Of a stretch of 64,000 nt of DNA, positions 12,201-25,245 are shown in pieces. The notes beneath the pieces are model-generated. The model worked only from the letters and a program-made list of their open reading frames with translations. It did no database searches and had not been told where the DNA came from. The stretch spans positions 210,627,553 to 210,691,552 of the forward strand of contig CM048552.1 in NCBI GenBank assembly GCA_026413225.1, read 5' to 3'. The stretch is from Otis tarda (lineage: Eukaryota; Chordata; Aves; Otidiformes; Otididae). Position 1 is the stretch's first letter. Each line of letters starts with the position of its first letter. Made by a program: the position numbers and the translations under genes.

Positions 12201-15200
12201 ACACTGGAGAAGACAGTAAATTATCATTCCTATTCACTTTCTTAATGTAAGGTATATTTATGTAGCTACAGGCCATATCCTCAAGAATTGTCTATTTTCC
12301 CACACTGAAGAATTTAGTTAGTACTTCATTTTATGGAAGCTTGCTACCACTGTCCCAGGAAACATCCATATGCAGAAATTAATTCATAACAGGATAAAAT
12401 TGACTTTGTGTTTCTTCCATTTTAGCCTAAAACATAGGAAAATAATGCACATGATTTTTGTGATTTTTAATACACTCCAAGTCAGTTCTATGAAGTGGCC
12501 GTCATTTGTTTCAGTGCTTCTCACTTGAGAAGAATATAATTTGAACTCTTCGAATACAGCAAGCAGGGGTGTGTCATTGTGCTGAGCACTTTCTCAAGGA
12601 TTTGACAGATTTTTATTTCATGCATCATTCACCCCTTGCTATAGTAATCACATAAACTAACACTTCATTAAGGCAAAGTTAAAAAGCTGATACGATATTG
12701 AGAAATAATATCTGGACCCAGGCAAATTGGTAGTCGGTTTCATTGTACTGTGCTGCCCTAAGAAGTGATGCTCTCAGCAATGTGACATCTACTTACCGCA
12801 AAATAAATAAGAGATTGAACTGGAGATTATTTATCAATTTTCTTTATGGTTGGGAACCTGGAATTAAAAAGTCAAGTGAACCCAAATCCAGCATTGCACA
12901 GAACCTATAACTTAAATGGTATGCATTGAAGAAAAAAAAATCAGAATACAGACTTTTACTTTCTTCATACTGTTATGAATTGGTACAAGGAGAGACTCCA
13001 GTGTGAATGTTTGTGAACAGATAACATTTTCTCTCTCCTACACGTAGTGACAGAAATATTGCTGACTTCCACGGTGAGTAGGATTTGCTGTGACATGCGT
13101 CACTTACATTACTCAAAAAGTGTAAGTAAGCAATGAAAATCAAGATTAATCTAAATTTGCATCACAGGTGGTGCACAGTATCGACAAAGGGATTTGAATT
13201 GCAGTCGACTGTCAAAATGGCACACTGGTTATACAAACATGAGTGAAGCCAGCATCATATCAGTGTGAGGCTGTTTGCTAATGGTGCTGAAATGGTGATG
13301 GCCTGCAAATGGTGTTATGGTCTTAATATTTATAGGTACTAGAAGGCACATGTACATTAAAGGTATAGATTTGGCAAAAGTAAGCACTTAAAATTTGATA
13401 ATTAAAAAATATTTATTTAGATTGCCTACGCAGCATCCAGATGTTACAATCTTTAATACTATCACCACATAAAGTTTTTTTTTCACTGAATTCTTCCATC
13501 TAATAGATTAATTGCAACAAGAAACATAGAGATTTCTATTTCCTGAAAGTAGCCCTGGAGTAGGAGAAAGAAGAAAGAAAAATCTAAATCCATTCAGAGG
13601 CTGGACCACTCAAGGAGAGTTGATTGTCAAACACAAGTTTGATAATGCACTTTATTCTACAATATTCCAACTTTATGTCTCATTTTAAAATGTAGCATTT
13701 TAATCTTTTCCTTAATAGAGTAAACCAAATGCATTCTTTTTCTTTAATCTTGTTTATAGAAAGTGTGATTATTGAGTAATCCGACAAAAGTAAAGAACTC
13801 CATTCCTATGGACAGACTCACTTTCTGAATAGGGGGAAATGGTATGATCATGAAGGTCTACCAACCAGCACCAGTAGTAGATTCCTGGAAAGCAGATGCT
13901 GGTCAGTGGTCATTTTAAATCTAGTGACTGTAGGATATGGAGAAGAGGTCTCCAAAATGTTTGTGACAAACAGTAAGAGTGGTGACAAGGTGGCTTCTGA
14001 CATTGTGAAAGACTGTCTATGTATGTAAGAAAAGGAGTTGTTATAGCTCTGCAAGTCCCTGAAAGGATTGCAAAGTCGTTTCATGAGATGTGTGGTCATC
14101 CCAGAACTAATGTGATAAAATTTGGTTTACTACATCTTTGAAAAACAATTTGGGGTTGGTTTATTTCTGTACATGCACTTTTTTTTTCTTTCATATCCTG
14201 TGATCTAGACATTAATTTTATTGTTGGTAGCCTAAGAAGGGGAATATTGATCATAGCTTAGCCTTCCTTATGATTTGCTTTTTCTACCAGCCTTCTGACA
14301 CCGTTCTTTTTTTCCCCACCCCTTTTTCCCCTGCTTAACAAGAAAAAAAAACTTTTAAGTTGCACTCCTCCTGGTGGTTCAACACTGGGTTTTTCAAAGC
14401 AGAAAATGTCATCAAGTCCCCTGGGCAATGCAGGTTACCAAGGTCTGTTGCTCTGACTGAGGTAATTAGAGATTTTTCTTCGAAGTATTATGTATGACCA
14501 CTAAAGTTTTTGCAAGTTTTCAGCTGAGTACAGGGGAAATCTCCATGGGGTGTACATGCATTCTTAGTTCCTTAAGATTGTGATTACACCTTCCTTTTGA
14601 TCTGTGTTACATTGTTTTATCTTTTTGACCTTTTACAAGTATTTTAGAGGACTCTTTCCACTAGCTCTATCTGATGGATCTTCCGTTTTGACAATAGCCT
14701 TCTTAAAAAAAAATAAAATTTTTATATTGAAATTAACAGTATGTTATCCCCCGTACAATAATGACAGCAGCATGACAACTTGCAAATTAATGGTAAAATA
14801 GATTATCACCCTTTCACACACATTTCTTGAGATATTTTGCAACATCATATTTTTTTTTTGTACAATACAAAGTCAGGAATGTGTTAAATGGCAGCATAAT
14901 TTACTGTTGTTTACAGATGCAGGATATTTTATTAAGGTTCGCAAGCCTTCTATATTTTGTCAAATATGTGAGGAACATTTGATAAACCATTTCGGAAAGT
15001 GTCATGGATGCAAAAAGCCAGCAATAGAGCCAAGAATGTTGCTTCTGGGAAATTTCTTAAACCCAGATATTTATGGCTCTCCTACACAATTTCATTTTCA
15101 AGTTTTCTTTTGTAGGCCTATTTCTGCATCTTATACAAAAAGCAGAAATACTCCCACGCTTTTTTTTTTTATATTCAATTATTTTACTACAAGAATGTTA

Positions 15201-16238
15201 GTAACAGTAGTACTTCACTGTGTTATGACAGTGCTCAAAGATTTCAATCAGAGCTGAACTTTATGATACAATGCATTATAAATACAGTGTACAATTTATT
15301 ATGGGCTGTGAAAAGCTTATTTGCTAAGGAGCTCATGATACAGAGGTGAACAAACGTCATGAGGCCCTTGTAGCCACTTACTCCAATGGAATTAAATTTA
15401 CTATGATTGCCTGGAAAGCAGTGTTTTTCCTCTAACTCGAAATAAAACATTTTCCTTTATTTTTTCCATCACACAGTATACTAACAATAATAAGTTATTC
15501 TCATCTCCTTGACTCCCTTCATCAAGAAATGGAATCTTTACTGTCACAATAATATTCATTCTTGTGTCCTTGGACTGTTTTACAAGTCCTTTAATTTAGT
15601 TGCAATAGAATAACACACTAGCATTCAGCAAATTGTTAACACTTGTCAAACCCAAAACTATAATGTCAGTAGGATGTGAGTAAAATGTTGAAATTTTTCC
15701 AAGATTTTTCCCTCTGGATATAATCCCAAAATGAAATTCCAAGATTACAGCTGAATACTCTTCTGCTTTTAGATAGGAGACAGGAGGAAGACTGCAGGAT
15801 GCCGATATTGCAGTTAGGTTGGTGATCTAGAGCACTCTTGGCTTATGGCCAGCTCTACTGTTGTAAGAATAGACTATTAAGGTTAAATTTAAATTGCCAG
15901 GCTTGGAACTTCTTCCCCAGACTCGTGTTCAGATAAACACATTAACCTCATCCTCATTTTACTCTAGGTCATGGACCAGCCTCTAGATGTCCATGTCTCT
16001 GTGAGGTGGGAACTCTGGCTCTCAGATTAGAAGGGAGTTCAGCTGCACAGGCTTTCTAGATATCCGTCTGTAACATGATGGTTTATTTTTTCTGAATGTC
16101 CTGAAGCTATCACATTACAAATTCCAAAATTTTATCCAAATTTGGATTGGTGTTGACGAGAGCATTGAAAGACACCTCTCTTAGCATGCGGAGAGATGAG
16201 TGAGGATAATGAAGGGCAGCGGCAGTCTGAACACCTGC
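9276..16238. other. Intergenic, about 7 kb, no gene recognised
   Basis: This is AT-rich unique sequence. It contains poly(A) runs at 9317-9331 and 9365-9379 and a poly(T) run at 10532-10547. Open frames of up to 151 codons (10657-10202 minus) have low-complexity or unconvincing composition and no family motif. I see no RNA gene or transposon. Confidence 0.5.
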
Positions 16239-16777
16239 CATAGAATCATAGAGTCATAGAATGGTTGGGTTGGAAGGGACCTTCAAAGGCCATCTAGTCC
16301 AACCCCCCTGCAAGGAGCAGGAACATCTCCAACCAGATCAGGTTGCTCAGAGCCTCATCCAGCCTGGCCTTGAACTTTTCCAGGGATGGGGCATCCACTA
16401 CCTCTCTGGGCAACCTGTTCCAGTGTTCTACAACTCTCATTGTAAAAACTTTTCTCCTAATGTCTAATCTAAATCTACCTCCCTCTATTTTAAAACCATT
16501 ACCCCTTGTCCTATCACAACAGGCCCTACTGAACAACCTCTCCCCATCTTTCTTGTAGGCCCCCTTGAGGTACTGGAAGACCACGATCAGGTCTCCCTGG
16601 AGCCTCCTCTTCTCCAGGCTGAACAGCCCCAACTCTCTCAGCCTGTCCTCATAGGAGAGGTGCTCCAGCCCTCTGATCATCTTCATGGCCCTCCTCTGGA
16701 CCTTCTCCGACTGGTTCATGTCCTTCTTATGTGGGGGCTCCAGAAGTGGACGCAGTACTCACCAAGGCAGAGTAGAG
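16239..16777 (-). mobile_element. CR1 3' portion, 539 bp
   Basis: On the minus strand this holds the last 140 or so ORF2 codons (16719-16294) and the 3' UTR, with CATAGAAT tail repeats at 16239-16264. The frame reads through the position where the 2.3-kb copy stops, because ATCTAG is ATCTGG here. Near 16758 a short stretch found in other copies is missing (between CAGTACT and CACCAAGG). It is of intermediate age and retains the Trp codon that became a stop at 1894 in the first copy. Confidence 0.92.
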
Positions 16778-19700
16778 TCATGTCACACCAAAATCCAAGC
16801 TCTTCAAAAAATAATAGCAACAACTCTATGAGAAGAAAAAGCCAGTCTTATTGAACATGTTCTGTTTTTTCCTATCCCCAATCCAGCAATTACTTCTCAC
16901 TAAAAACTGTGAAACAGTGGCCATAGTTGGATGATTCATCAGCGACATTTCCAAGATATGCATCTTCCTGAACAATACCAGAAATAAATCTTCCAGTATC
17001 GTATTCATACACTTCTTGCTCACAGTAAAATGCCTAAAGATTAACCAGATACCAGTTAATTGGTGTTTCATGGATCTCTGTATGAGCTGAATAGGCAGTG
17101 TTTTACAAGAGTCAGAAACTGTTTGCTGTGCTATAATAATGTCTGTAAGCACTTGAACAATTAAAATCATTGTAGGGATAGTGGGAAGTGTATTTATTAC
17201 CGTTGTTAATTAGAATGCATGAATCAAAAGAGGAAAGCTATTATATTGTGGTCTGAACCTGACTTCACTGAATATAGTGAGATTTATCTTGCAAGGGAAA
17301 GAATTGTATAAATTCAGACATTTCTCTCCAGTATGTACTATTAGTGTCATGCCTACATTGTCCTATGATTATTTTTAATAATTGCTAGTCTCTTCTTTAC
17401 TCTGTGGCTCAGCTGCTTTTATAAATTCACCAGAGGATAAATTCAAAGAACTCTGACATACGCTAGGGTCTCTTGTGTCTCCTCTGCCAATTAAATCTCG
17501 TCTGATCATGACCATTAACTCTGTAGTTTGAAAGGAAGTCTACTAAAAGCCTTAACGTGACAACCCTATCTGGGTTGTGCAAGCCCTTTATATCTTTCTT
17601 TGTACTTTGCAGAGTACGTCATTTCCTTTATTACAATTCTCACTTCACACAAATTGCTGCTGGTCTTATGGTGGAGACTAAAGTGAATCTGTATGTCTGA
17701 TTTCATATACTCAAGTATGTGCTTGTGCAAGTATTTTTAAAACTATTGATTACTGGTTTTGTTGCTAAGATTGTGTTTACATCTCCTGACTACATAATTG
17801 AGAAGTCAAAGACTCCTACAATCTAAGTATTCGTTAATTTCTAAATGTTTGCAGTAATTGCAATTTTCGTCATAATTTATTCCAAATAGAAATTGATTAA
17901 TTTGAGAATTTTTCATGTTATAAAATACTGTCTGAAAATTGAAACTCCTGTGACCCCAGTATGAAGTTCTTGATATACAGCATCCTTCTGAACTATAGAC
18001 TCTATTCACCTTCAAATCTGCATATTTGTAAATCACTCTTATAAATTTAGGAATTTTAGACTTGCTAGAATTTAGGGAAAACAAACTAAACCACCTATAG
18101 TCTTTTTTTTTTCCATTCCAGTAATGTGAGGATAATCCATGAGATCACTTCTTCATCTCCCTCAGGTTGCTTCCTCAGAGAAGGTCCCCAGACTGAAGGG
18201 TACTATTCACATTTACATGGTGACCTGTCAAACCATGCCATTCCTGTCTCATTTTACACTGTCACCACAGTTTGGCATATTGGACATGACACCTGAAGCA
18301 TACATGTTTGTGGCATTCAGTAAAAACCTTCTGATCTGGCTTATCTGCAGTCTTCATTCCCTATAGCCGTGGTTCTCTTACGCAAGGTGCTCAGACTGAC
18401 ACCACTCTTCAGTATCCTCACTCAGCTTTCTGCAAAGCACATTGCAACTAAATTGTGAGGTTAGGAAAGGACAAGAAGGGCAACAAGAAAATTCAAGGAG
18501 CTGCATACCAGTAGGTGAGACTATGATGTTCTCCAGTGGAGAACCTGGTCACTGTCAAATTGGAGCCAGCCTCAGACATGGTCATGTCCTGGATTCTGTT
18601 AGCCATAAACTGGTCTTTTATATCTTGGTGCTTGCAGGTATGTGTCATAGCATCCATGAGTATATTCATAATCCTCTGGAGAACCTCTGAAGATGACAGT
18701 ACCAGTACAGTCCATCAGGAAGTTCTTGAGCTACTAGGAGAAAAAAAAAAAACCACAAGAGAAAAATTTGTATAGAAGCCATTCCTGGGAGCAGAGCATA
18801 GGTCACTGAGGCTATTTGGTTTGCCTGAGTCATAAAGTCTTAAATGATGATGCACATCATCACACTACCAGGATGCACAGGTCGTGTGACAGTCTCTTTC
18901 TTGAGGAACCAGTGAGTGGGAATCCTCAGGGCAGGAACGTTATTTTGTGTTTCAAGTAGTTATTCCCATTTTTGGCCTTGCTTAGAGGAAAATGAAATGG
19001 GTAGATGAAGATCAGACATGGATCTCTTTAAAATTCTCATTTTTGATAGTGCCTGTGAAGATAGAATAGAATGTTGTAACTGTTTGTTGGAGCAGCTAAG
19101 ATTCCATTTATCCATGCATTTTTCTAGATTGTATCTTCTTGTAGTTTCTTATACTTTATAATTGCAGTGCTGTTTTTTTATAAGTGCATAAAAGTAAAGT
19201 GTTATTGTCAAGTTCCCTTGAGCAATTTAATGACTAAATTTTTGAGGTAACTGACTACTCTAATTACGAAATGCATATTCTCTGTACAGGAAGCTTTATG
19301 CATATAAATTTAAAATACACAGTAGGCGTTGAGTTACACTTCCTTTACAATTTTTTTCCTTAGTAAGATGTGACTTTTCTACTGTTTTGAATACTTTTGG
19401 TTAAGGACATAATAGAAAAAGTAAACACGCCAATATATTCATAGCTTACGTTTGTTTGTTTGTTTGTTTTTTTCCTTTGGGCTATTTAAAATCCAGAACT
19501 GATATACAATATTTTGTAACTATGTCTCTTTTTCTTTTTTTTTTTTTTTTAAATTTGCATTGTTGTATGAAGAAAGTATGCTCTTTTCTTAAGAAAAAAA
19601 AAAGCTCCTAGTCTTTGTGATGACTAGGACATAAACTGGAATGCAAATTTAATATGAATGAAGTATTGACAGTAACAAAAGCTATGAAGATTTTAAATCC

Positions 19701-21003
19701 ATCTTTTCATTTCAATAAGTTAATGAAGGAATGTACTTACACCAATTTAAGTTAGCTGTTTCTCTTCTGAATGATTCAACAGAAACTTGAAACTTTGGTG
19801 TAATGGAAAAGAGTACATACATCCAGTTGACAATTTTTACCACATTCATATTAGAATCTTGGTCTACCTTTTACTTTGAGTCATTTTACTCTGTTGAGAA
19901 ATGGACTCCAGAACTATATGTCAACTTTCCCACAAAACAATAAATATTTTACTGCCAAAGGATTTTCAGGCTTTTCCCAGTAGCCAAATGATATCAGCTA
20001 CTTTTTATTCTGTTGTCAAAAACTTCACTTTTTGTTTCACATTTCTCTAGTTCAAGAAAGAATATATTGACAATATTAATGTGCCAATACTATATTCACA
20101 GATTGGATTAATGGGCCTGGGGTTGAGAAGATAAAGACAAATTCTTCATTAAATCCAAATATATTTCTTAATAAATAAGCACTGATGCAGATTAATGGGC
20201 CCCACCCACTGTTCTGGACTTCCATGCTCATTATAGCAGGTGCTAAGGTTGACATAGGTTTGCAGATGAATGACAGACTTTCACTCCATGAAGCACATCT
20301 GCTGTTTTGAGGAAGAAAATTCTCTGGGGCATGCAGGTGGGACAGAGGCCAGGATAGTGAAAGCAGCTGGAGAAGATGAGGCGTTTAACAGGGTTCTGCT
20401 AGATGGACTGCTCCACTTTACCAGCCTGTCATCACTGTTCATCATACAACTGGTCACCGTCACCTTTTGATCCCATATATGTGGCCAGTACAAGATCTAA
20501 CATATAAGAAGTGGACAACTATATGGAGCAGTAACCCTTGGGTACATACAGCTTTGTTGTCTAGAGTACTCCGCTAAAATAGGGCTGGAGGCTGTACAAT
20601 ATTATCCATGTTAAAATGGTTGCAAGTACTTGGTGTAGTTATAATTGATAGACCTTCAAAGTGGTATTAAAGGTAGTAGTTACAGTAGAAGACCACTTGC
20701 TGTCTCTTGATATATGCTGCTGCCTGTATTGGGTTGCACGATGCATCTCCTTCCACACGGTTACAGATAAAACCAGATAGCCACAGAGCTTTCTGTCATT
20801 CTAGGTAGGAATACAAAGAATTGGACAAAAGATGAGGAGGTTCATGCAGCTGGCTATCCCACATCCCTAGGGAAAAGCATAGGCAAATCTTATGCATGTA
20901 AAAGGTTAGAGTTAATTACTGAATCCTTCTCTGATTTGCACGTTCAGGAAGAAGATCAGCAATCATTTTCCACTATCATTTCCAGATGTCTTTTGTTCCT
21001 ATA
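16778..21003. other. Intergenic upstream of the taste receptor
   Basis: Unique AT-rich sequence with a GTTT repeat at 19450-19474. Open frames are at most 114 codons and none is recognisable. No further TAS2R remnant was seen here. Confidence 0.5.
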
Positions 21004-21040
21004 TATAAAGTGAGCTAGGCTGGAGCTGGAGCTAGTCAGA
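21003..21040 (+). promoter_or_regulatory. Putative TAS2R core promoter (TATA plus initiator)
   Basis: TATAAA at 21004-21009, within CTATATATAAAG, lies 103 bp before the receptor ATG. An initiator-like GTCAGA is at 21036-21041, with its A about 34 bp from the TATA start. The spacing is close to the usual range, so a short single-exon transcript starting near 21038 is plausible. It is inferred from motif and position only. Confidence 0.4.
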
Positions 21041-21111
21041 TACCATCAGGTCTGCTCAACTTCTCGCACAGCTCCACAAGTTAATCGGGCACAAGTGGCC
21101 AAAGCAGCAGG

Positions 21112-22023
21112 ATGTTGCCACCAGTTCTTATATTTTCAATAGGTATTGTAGCTATTGAAGTTGTTGTTGGAGTTACTGGAAATGGATTTATTACAGCTGT
21201 TAATATTGTTAACTGGATCAAAACCAAAAAAATTTCTTCTGCCGATATGATCCTGATCTTTCTGAGCACATCAAGATTTATCTTGCAGATGACAATACTG
21301 ATGCACATTCATAGTCTCTACTTTGCAGATGTGCTTAAGTTGGCTTCTGTGTACAAAGCTTTTGGTGCTGTATGGATGTTTGTAAACCATGCCAGTTTGT
21401 GGTTCAGTACCTGGCTCTACGTACTCTACTGTGCAAAAATAATCAATGTCACCCAATGGCTGTTGCTGCAAATCAAGCTCAGAATAGCTGAGATGGTCCC
21501 ATGGCTGCTTCTAGGATCACTGGTGATCTCTTCTGTGACTTCTCTTCCTTTACTATGGATTACACCCAGCACTTACCTCTGCAGCTCAACGGGGAACTGT
21601 AGAGAAAATAGCACAGCAGACATCACTGACTGGGACAGTTCGAATCTCTACCTGCTGCTTCTTTACTTTGTAGGTTGCTTTTTTCCTCTAGTACTATCTG
21701 TGGTAACCTCAGCTCTACTAATTACTTCCCTATGGAAACACACAAAGAAGATGCAATACTACATGGATACTTGCAAGGATCCTTTGGTAGATGTTCACCT
21801 AACTGCCATTAAATCCATTATTTCTTTCTTGATCCTATATGTTTCCAGTTTTGTAGCTCAAATTCTGTTGATACTATCAACTTCTCAAAGTAAAGATGTT
21901 GTGAAAGTTGCAGTATCCTTAGTTGTAGCTGGGGCATATCCTTCCATACACTCTATTATCCTGATCATAGTCAATTCAAAACTGAAGCTGGCATTCAGGA
22001 TGCTTTGCCAGCATCTTAAGTGA
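21112..22023 (+). CDS. Bitter taste receptor, TAS2R family (intact, 303 aa)
   Basis: A seven-transmembrane G-protein-coupled receptor that would detect bitter compounds at the taste-cell surface and signal through gustducin. The single uninterrupted exon and 303-residue length fit the family. Family marks in order: GNGFI with Asn24 in TM1; SSADMILIFLSTSRF leading into TM2, with the Ser-Arg pair at 54-55; LWFSTWLYVLYCAKI (96-110) in TM3; PWLLLGS (130-136) in TM4; an N-glycosylation site NST at 166-168 in extracellular loop 2, as is common in this family; SLWKHTKKM (206-214) after TM5; HLTAIKSIISFLILY (229-243) in TM6; HSIILIIVNSKLK (280-292) ending TM7. The ATG has A at -3. The YCAK and VPWLLLGSL segments recall TAS2R1 most, but I cannot fix orthology without a tree. 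Two broken relatives follow downstream. Confidence 0.95.
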   Translation: MLPPVLIFSIGIVAIEVVVGVTGNGFITAVNIVNWIKTKKISSADMILIFLSTSRFILQMTILMHIHSLYFADVLKLASVYKAFGAVWMFVNHASLWFSTWLYVLYCAKIINVTQWLLLQIKLRIAEMVPWLLLGSLVISSVTSLPLLWITPSTYLCSSTGNCRENSTADITDWDSSNLYLLLLYFVGCFFPLVLSVVTSALLITSLWKHTKKMQYYMDTCKDPLVDVHLTAIKSIISFLILYVSSFVAQILLILSTSQSKDVVKVAVSLVVAGAYPSIHSIILIIVNSKLKLAFRMLCQHLK

Positions 22024-22205
22024 AAATATTGGAAAATATTACTTTATGCCTCATATTGTAGCTTAAGAGAAACACTCTCAAGTAATAGATGTGGAATTGA
22101 GACTTCTATGCATTTACTGTTTCACCATCTTTTTTCTTACTCAGTAGCTTTCATCTTTCTGAGATTTCTGTGATTTAAACTTCCTTAACATTTCAGAACA
22201 TCTGA

Positions 22206-22270
22206 AATAAAATGTGTTTTTGCCTTTTTTTTTCTGCACCACTCTTGCTCCCTCAATCCTATTTAATAAA
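22206..22270 (+). promoter_or_regulatory. Poly(A) signals downstream of TAS2R
   Basis: AATAAA occurs at 22206-22211 and 22265-22270, about 185 and 245 bp after the receptor stop codon. Either could end the transcript. Confidence 0.45.
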
Positions 22271-24635
22271 GAGTGAGAATAAGAATACACTGAAAGGAAA
22301 CAATGCATTTACATAATAAAGCAAGTACAGAATGCTTTGTGATTTCAGGTTTTCAATTTAAGACTGACAGTTTAATGCCACATTTGAATCTAAGAAAATG
22401 AGACTAAAACATAGACAAAATTTACAGAGCTCACAAATATCAGTTCTTCGCTAAAGGATCTTTCACATGAGAACCTTAAAATCGGATGAAACACTTGCTG
22501 TAGAAGCCATAACTGGTGTGACATACAAACAGAATATGCTTCTAAACATGAAAACTAGCTAAAAGATAACCTGAGGGAAAATTAAGATATTGAAACAGAT
22601 AGCCAATTAACATAGTTAATTATATTCTGATGCAAGTTTATTTGTCTTAGGATTCCAGTATGTATATAGCAATATAGTGGTTAAATACCTCTTTAAAACA
22701 GATCCTTTTGTTCAAAACATGTTTTATGCTCATTCATTTTATTTTCTTTAAACTGGATTATTAAGGTGGTGATTACAATATAAATGGATGTAGGTGCATA
22801 GATCTACCTGTTCATTGTAGAAAATCTCCTTCTTGTTGACTTGACTGTTCTGATCACAAATTTGCCTTTGTACATGATTTGCTGCTGCTTTGAGCAATTG
22901 TGAGTTGTTTCTAAGACTGTTCTCTTTTAATATTTTACGTTAGTATGAAGTTTCACATGCGGTTGATGAAATATGTTCCTCAACAAATCTCGTTGTATTT
23001 TATCAAATAATGTGTTAGATGATTCTGCTCTGAAGTTCTCAGCTCAGCTCGAGCATTTTTATGCTGTATATCTTCTCTCCAGGAATTTAGATAAAGCTAG
23101 ATTACAAATCATTCTAGTGAGAGTTTCAGTTTCATCTATAAAACTAATGAACAGGGTGATTCACTTAGTCCTGGAGTGTTTCAGCTTCAATGTTCGAGAC
23201 ATTGGAGTAAAATGCTTTGAAATCACTATTTAACAATATTAGATAAAGAGTGAATACAAGGTTCTTAACTGGTATCTTAAAATACTGTTTCCAATGAAAT
23301 ATATGTTAATAGGAGGTATAAATGTATTCACTGGCTAATATGAAGTGGTATGAGTACCAGCATGTGTAAACAGTGGGGTCAAACTGCATAGCAAGAAAGG
23401 AGGGTGATCAAACTCATCAGCCCAGCGTTTGGAGGTGCAGTACAGCGTACTGTAAAGCTAAGACTACTCAAATATCCAGTGTTGTGTGTGCTGCATCAAG
23501 AGAGACCCAAAAGTCCCTCGAGAGCCCTGTCTGTGTAGTTCTGCAGGGAAGCAGATGGGAACCGCTGTGCTCACGCCACAGCACCATCCCACTCTACAGC
23601 TGCACACCCTGCCAACATGGACCAAGATCAGAAGAGTCACACAGCGATCGCTCTTTTGGTTCTTCTTTTCCAGTTGACAACATCACCAAAAGAAAATCTC
23701 CTGAAAGAAATTAGATTCGTTGGTGAAGTTTTTTGGGGGGATGGGTGTGGGGGGTGGTAATAATTTTTGGGAGTTTTTTTTAGTCTAATTAGGAAGTAAA
23801 ATTAATTTCCCCATAGAGTTCACTTCTCTTTAGATGTCTCCAAACTAATTTCTGGTCACAATCTGAAAGAAAGCAATCAGAGCCACGAATGAAAATAACA
23901 ACCCCTGCTCAGCTTTTTCACTGCTTGCTCACCTTCGAGAAGGAAGATGTGAAGAAGGGGCAGTGATTAATAAAATATCCTTCAGGGCTTCCAGGGGAAA
24001 GGAGAACAAAGCTCAAGCAGTTGATGTCTTTATATTGTATCGATGAAAGCTTTGTTACACATAGCATAGAGTGGGATAGATGGGTACATAAATTAGAATT
24101 TTAAATGACTGAATTGGTAAATAAATTATTAGTTGTGTCCTTTACCTTTCCATCCTTTCCCCAAGCTTCAATTTATTTTCATTTCTTCCACAGAAGATAC
24201 AATTTCCTGTTTATTTTCTGATCTTGCCCTGCTCTTTGGATTTCAAGCTCTCCCTTTCTAAAATCATTATCTGTATTCTCTGCAGATCTAACCATCTCTT
24301 TCTGGTACATTTTTAAAAAGTTTTCTGGTTACTAGTTTACAATAAAATTTCATGCACCAACTTATAGCAGGCTTGTTTCTATGTCTGGTTTATCCCAGAA
24401 AACAAATAAATCTGATTAACATTTTGGCAATTACTATTTTTGTGAAAAAAAAAAATAAAAAGAACTTTGTTGAGATTACATTATCTAATAAGTATTTATA
24501 TGGTGATTGAAAATAAGACTCTGTTCACCAGTACATTGCCCCTGCAACTTTGCAAGTTACATGAAATGTAGACAACACGAATGGGAAAAGTCTGTCTGCA
24601 GTTCGTGTAAGGCCGGTAGCTTAGTGGAGGCACCA
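22271..24635. other. Intergenic between TAS2R and its first pseudogene
   Basis: Unique sequence. A G-rich run lies near 23731-23757. Open frames are at most 113 codons and unrecognised. Confidence 0.5.
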
Positions 24636-25245
24636 AGATCATAGTAAAGATGACGAAAAAGGTGACTAGTGCAGTTGTTCATACTGACTACACGAAAATC
24701 AAGTCTTCTTTCCTGCAACTTTTTATTTTTTTAGTGCCATGGTGCTTGCTTCTCTAGGTCAGAATTCATCATAGTTCTCTTTCCAGGAAAAGCAGTATTT
24801 TGCCGTGTAGAAATTACAGGACTTCTGATTGTAATCTCAGTAGCATTTTCATGAAGCTGGCAAATTTCTCCTATCAGTGTTCCAACATGTGGATGACAAA
24901 GGAGAGCTACCACAGATATTCTGGGTTTGACGTGCTGGTCTGCTTTGTCATGTCTTTCCTTTTGCTTGCAGGCTACACCTGACCAAATCAGCAGCTGAGT
25001 GGTGGATATGAACTCTGATATCTCTAATATCAATATCTCTTCTCCTAACCATGGAGTCTCCCTTTCTCTTTCTGTTATTTTGATGTCCTGCCTGGTGCTA
25101 ATTACCTCTCTGCAGAGATACACAAGGCAGCACTACCAGCTCCAGGGATCCCAGGACAGGTGTTCTTATAAATGCTACTAAAGCTCTAATTTTGTTGGTT
25201 GCCAGTCTTCTAATGGTGATCATGAAGCTTTTGACCTCCTTCGCA
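24636..25245 (+). pseudogene. TAS2R pseudogene 1 (frameshifts and stops)
   Basis: Pieces of a TAS2R can be followed in order across several frames. A loop-1-like segment YTKIKSS lies near 24687-24708, and a TM2-like MVLASL starts at 24739. The family signature KLANFS is at 24853-24870 and is followed by a TM4-like hydrophobic run ending near 24982. A TM5 end LVLITSLQRYTRQ is near 25092-25130, and a TM6-like INATKALILLVASLL begins near 25168. Spacing between these matches the intact gene within about 50 bp each. A TM7-like piece may lie near 25460-25540, but this is weak and would require an insertion. The stop TGA near 24983 and frame changes show it is dead. It is same-strand with the intact receptor, about 3.5 kb downstream, and probably a tandem duplicate. 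Confidence 0.7.

Noticed and set aside
14907-15257. 116-codon frame with a Cys-rich start that looks zinc-binding
   Set aside because: The cysteines do not follow a full finger pattern and the rest is low-complexity and hydrophobic.
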